Below, one piece after another: positions 9,201 through 10,469 of a DNA stretch of 10,469 nucleotides. Both the position numbers and the translations under genes were made by a program. Numbering within the stretch: the stretch's first letter is position 1; every line of letters starts with the position of its first letter. A model generated the notes under the pieces. That model was given only the letters and a program-made list of their open reading frames with translations. It was not told where the DNA came from and made no database searches. This DNA is from Phoronis ovalis (taxonomy: Eukaryota; Phoronida; Phoronidae). The stretch is taken from positions 1 to 10,469 of the forward strand of contig JAOXYB010063279.1 in the NCBI GenBank assembly GCA_028565635.1. The letters run 5' to 3'.

Positions 9201-10316
9201 GTCCTATTGGTAATGTATCTGTTATTGAACTACTATCACATAAACCAATCAGGAAAGTGAACACTGATGATAGCAGCTGCTTATCTGGAATACAGAGCAA
9301 TGAGGTTGATATACTGACAAAGTCAGCTCGCGACAGACATACTATTTTGAGAAACATACTGGTAATTGATTAAAAATTAAAAGCTGTTTGAGCTGAAAGA
9401 AAACTTTGTGCTATATATGCGTAATGTAGTAAGTAGATACTCAATATGTTTTAATACTTTGAAACATAAAAAAATAACAAAAAACCAAGAACTATATATA
9501 TTTTCATCAATTAACAGTTTAGACTCATGGTAAGGCTTTCTGCATATATATTACCTTGTAAATCATCTTTCAATTTCTTTACAAGACTTTCCAACTGATT
9601 AGCCTCATCAAAACGTCTCTGCAGTCTCATGTTGTACACATATGCTGAAATCTCCAAATCAGGATTCATTTTATTTTTCTTGTCTGATCTGAATTTCCTA
9701 TTGAGAATACATCAAAATCATAACATAAAAAAATTAAAAGATGTTAGTAACTATACAATCTTATCAAGAAATTAGTAATTATGTGATTATATATATATTT
9801 ATCATTGCAAGTCCTCACCTCAAATGTTAGCATTGTCAACGGACATTTGTTACTAAGTGGTGACCATCAGTTGATATTCATTCAACTCTGGTTTGACCAT
9901 AATTAACAAACATTTCAACTTAGTTAACTAGAACAAAATATTTTTAAAACATCTTAATATTTACAAAGCGTTCAATATCACCATGGTGTCTTCATCAACG
10001 AACACCCTTAGTTTCACACAGATGGTTTATTATCAAACTTTAATCATGCTGGTAATTTATCCCTGCTAAAACGTTTGGAGTACATTTTAAATGAAATACT
10101 TTTACCAATAGGAACTACTGCTTACCTAAATCTCCCACTAGTGTTTTCAAACAGCACATCATACAAACGTTTACGCAACCTTCTTTTAACAAGATCTTTG
10201 GAGTAAGTTGGCTGCGTGTAACTTGCTGTGCTTACATTTCTTAGTTGTAATTCTACAATTTGGTTAAACAGGACAGTCAGGTCATCAGAGTATACTAATC
10301 CATTCGTTGAATCCAT
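3405..10316 (-). CDS. TUBGCP6: Gamma-tubulin complex component 6 (GCP6), N-terminal 610 codons, 14 exons, 3' end outside window
   Basis: GCP6 is a structural subunit of the gamma-tubulin ring complex, which nucleates microtubules at centrosomes and other organizing centres. I joined 14 exons whose phases all agree and which have GT-AG borders: 10316-10126, 9697-9555, 9341-9163, 8789-8695, 8399-8324, 7717-7661, 7455-7328, 6992-6959, 6638-6493, 6269-6062, 5700-5405, 4988-4913, 4137-4028, 3496-3405. They total 1831 nt, or 610 codons plus one base. Several blocks resemble the family as I remember it, in the same order: LFGALV (262-267), DEGF (305-308), YLTEAG (359-364), IFQAFTGGVRKYLQ, FLAELC, GVKLL, and QDWVFHGV before EFMIQVN. 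The LFGALV, DEGF and TEAG blocks favour GCP6 over GCP5. The start ATG at 10316 has A at -3 and G at +4. The last exon ends in phase 1 at a GTATTT donor, so the gene continues to the left. I cannot find the next exon, expected to begin with a lysine-leucine-tyrosine-tryptophan-like block, in 1-3404. Confidence 0.88.
3501..3506 (+). terminator. First canonical AATAAA downstream of the membrane-protein gene stop
   Basis: This is the first AATAAA after the stop at 3185-3187, preceded directly by TGT (TGTAATAAA) with another TGTA just upstream at 3489. Using it would give a 3' untranslated region of over 310 bases that runs antisense through GCP6 exon 14 (3405-3496). On the minus strand the same bases are the pyrimidine tract before that exon's acceptor. 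Confidence 0.45.
3542..3547 (+). terminator. Second AATAAA, in a repeat of the same decamer
   Basis: CTGTAATAAA at 3538-3547 exactly repeats 3497-3506, 41 bases away. ATTAAA at 3532-3537 lies between them. It is a backup poly(A) signal candidate for the plus-strand gene. Confidence 0.35.
4138..4912 (-). other. GCP6 intron 12, the longest complete intron here (775 bp)
   Basis: Bounded by GTAAGT at 4912-4907 and a TTGTTTTAG acceptor at 4138. It contains a short (AC)n run (4377-4387), the AT-rich hairpin at 4428-4458, and an 80-codon plus-strand frame (4570-4812) of lysine-rich composition that I read as chance in AT-rich intron sequence. Confidence 0.7.
4428..4458. repeat. Perfect inverted repeat, 11-bp arms, 9-base loop
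   Basis: AAAAATTAATC at 4428-4438 is the exact reverse complement of GATTAATTTTT at 4448-4458. It is AT-rich and lies in GCP6 intron 12. It may be chance in this composition. Confidence 0.5.
4989..5404 (-). other. GCP6 intron 11
   Basis: GTGAGT donor at 5404-5399 and TTTATTTATAG acceptor, 416 bp. Nothing else is recognisable inside. Confidence 0.7.
5701..6061 (-). other. GCP6 intron 10
   Basis: GTAAAA donor at 6061 and TTGTAG acceptor at 5701, 361 bp, AT-rich. No further feature is seen. Confidence 0.65.
6493..10316 (-). CDS. TUBGCP6: GCP6 exons 1-9: N-terminal extension ahead of GRIP1
   Basis: These exons encode residues 1-349. Exon 1 is acidic and hydrophobic, then turns basic (KRRLRKRLYDVLF, about residues 44-56), matching the position of the basic segment in other GCP6 N-termini. 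Exon 2 (9697-9555) holds a likely amphipathic helix, RLQRRFDEANQLESLVKKL. Exon 3 (9341-9163) reads through a serine- and leucine-rich helix. I end it at a GTATGT donor after residue 171 because that is phase 0 and joins cleanly to exon 4; the GTAAGC donor further along would create a stop at the junction. Exon 8 (6992-6959) is only 34 nt. Exon 9 carries a serine-rich linker followed by an acidic helix with a tryptophan. Compared with vertebrates, this part is conserved mainly around LFGALV and DEGF. The introns between these exons, 205-605 bp, hold no other genes that I can see. Confidence 0.82.
7718..8323 (-). other. GCP6 intron 5 (606 bp)
   Basis: GTGTGT donor at 8323 and TTTTTGCAG acceptor at 7718. 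A stretch near 7895-7945 is richer in GC than its surroundings and has a weak resemblance to a tRNA B box (CATTCGATC), but not enough to call a SINE. Confidence 0.65.
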
Positions 10317-10329
10317 TATAATTATGTAC
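10317..10329 (-). other. 5' untranslated bases of the GCP6 start exon, after a probable acceptor
   Basis: On the minus strand GTTTTCCAG ends at 10330, followed by 13 bases and then the ATG at 10316. This suggests that the start exon is preceded by an intron and that the promoter and a 5' noncoding exon lie further right. The bases 10332-10469 show no definable element. Confidence 0.5.
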
Positions 10330-10469
10330 CTGGAAAACAAAAATCTTCTAGATTTATAGCAGATAATTGTTTTTTCTAAGTTTACGGTTTTTAAGATAAG
10401 GGACTGATCAGAAATTATCACAGGGAAGTGAGTTTGTCATTCAGCAAGCTGTCTTTTGGCGAGATGTCC

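Noticed and set aside
9025-9357. Reading GCP6 exon 3 as the whole open frame, starting at its internal ATG
   Set aside because: The acceptor at 9342-9343 and donor at 9162 fit the phases of exons 2 and 4; the full frame does not.
3405-10316. Assignment to GCP5 instead of GCP6
   Set aside because: The LFGALV, DEGF and YLTEAG blocks in this order, as I recall them, belong to GCP6. A profile comparison would settle it.

Overview
This is a eukaryotic, almost certainly invertebrate animal, genomic window. It is AT-rich, has GT-AG introns mostly of 0.2-0.8 kb, has no bacterial-style operons, and contains a short DNA-transposon relative. The metazoan gamma-tubulin complex gene and its moderate divergence from vertebrate sequence fit a lophotrochozoan such as a mollusc, but the species group is a guess.

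Minus strand, 10316 down to 3405: fourteen coding exons join in a consistent reading frame and give 610 codons plus one base. This is the N-terminal part of gamma-tubulin complex component 6 (GCP6/TUBGCP6). It includes the GCP6-specific N-terminal extension and the first part of the GRIP1 (GCP N-terminal) domain. The 3' part of the gene, with the rest of GRIP1, the long GCP6 insertion and the gamma-tubulin-binding GRIP2 domain, is not found anywhere to the left in this window.

Plus strand, about 480 to 3190 or further: a three-coding-exon gene encodes a 214-residue two-pass membrane protein whose cytosolic tail carries three PPxY motifs. It appears to have an extra 5' noncoding exon ending at 529. 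Intron 1 (530-1487) contains a 487-bp non-autonomous DNA transposon (686-1172) flanked by a perfect 8-bp target duplication, which suggests hAT.

How the two genes relate: GCP6 exon 14 has a normal donor at its 3405 edge and its continuation is not in the window. The plus-strand gene therefore seems to sit, antisense, inside a GCP6 intron of more than 3.4 kb. The first canonical poly(A) signals downstream of the plus-strand stop lie at and beyond GCP6 exon 14. The two transcripts therefore probably overlap tail-in-gene, and one decamer serves as a poly(A) signal on one strand and a 3' splice site on the other. The left edge (1-125) carries a degenerate 42-bp tandem repeat that may continue outside the window. 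No CRISPR, rRNA, tRNA or prokaryotic defence system is visible.
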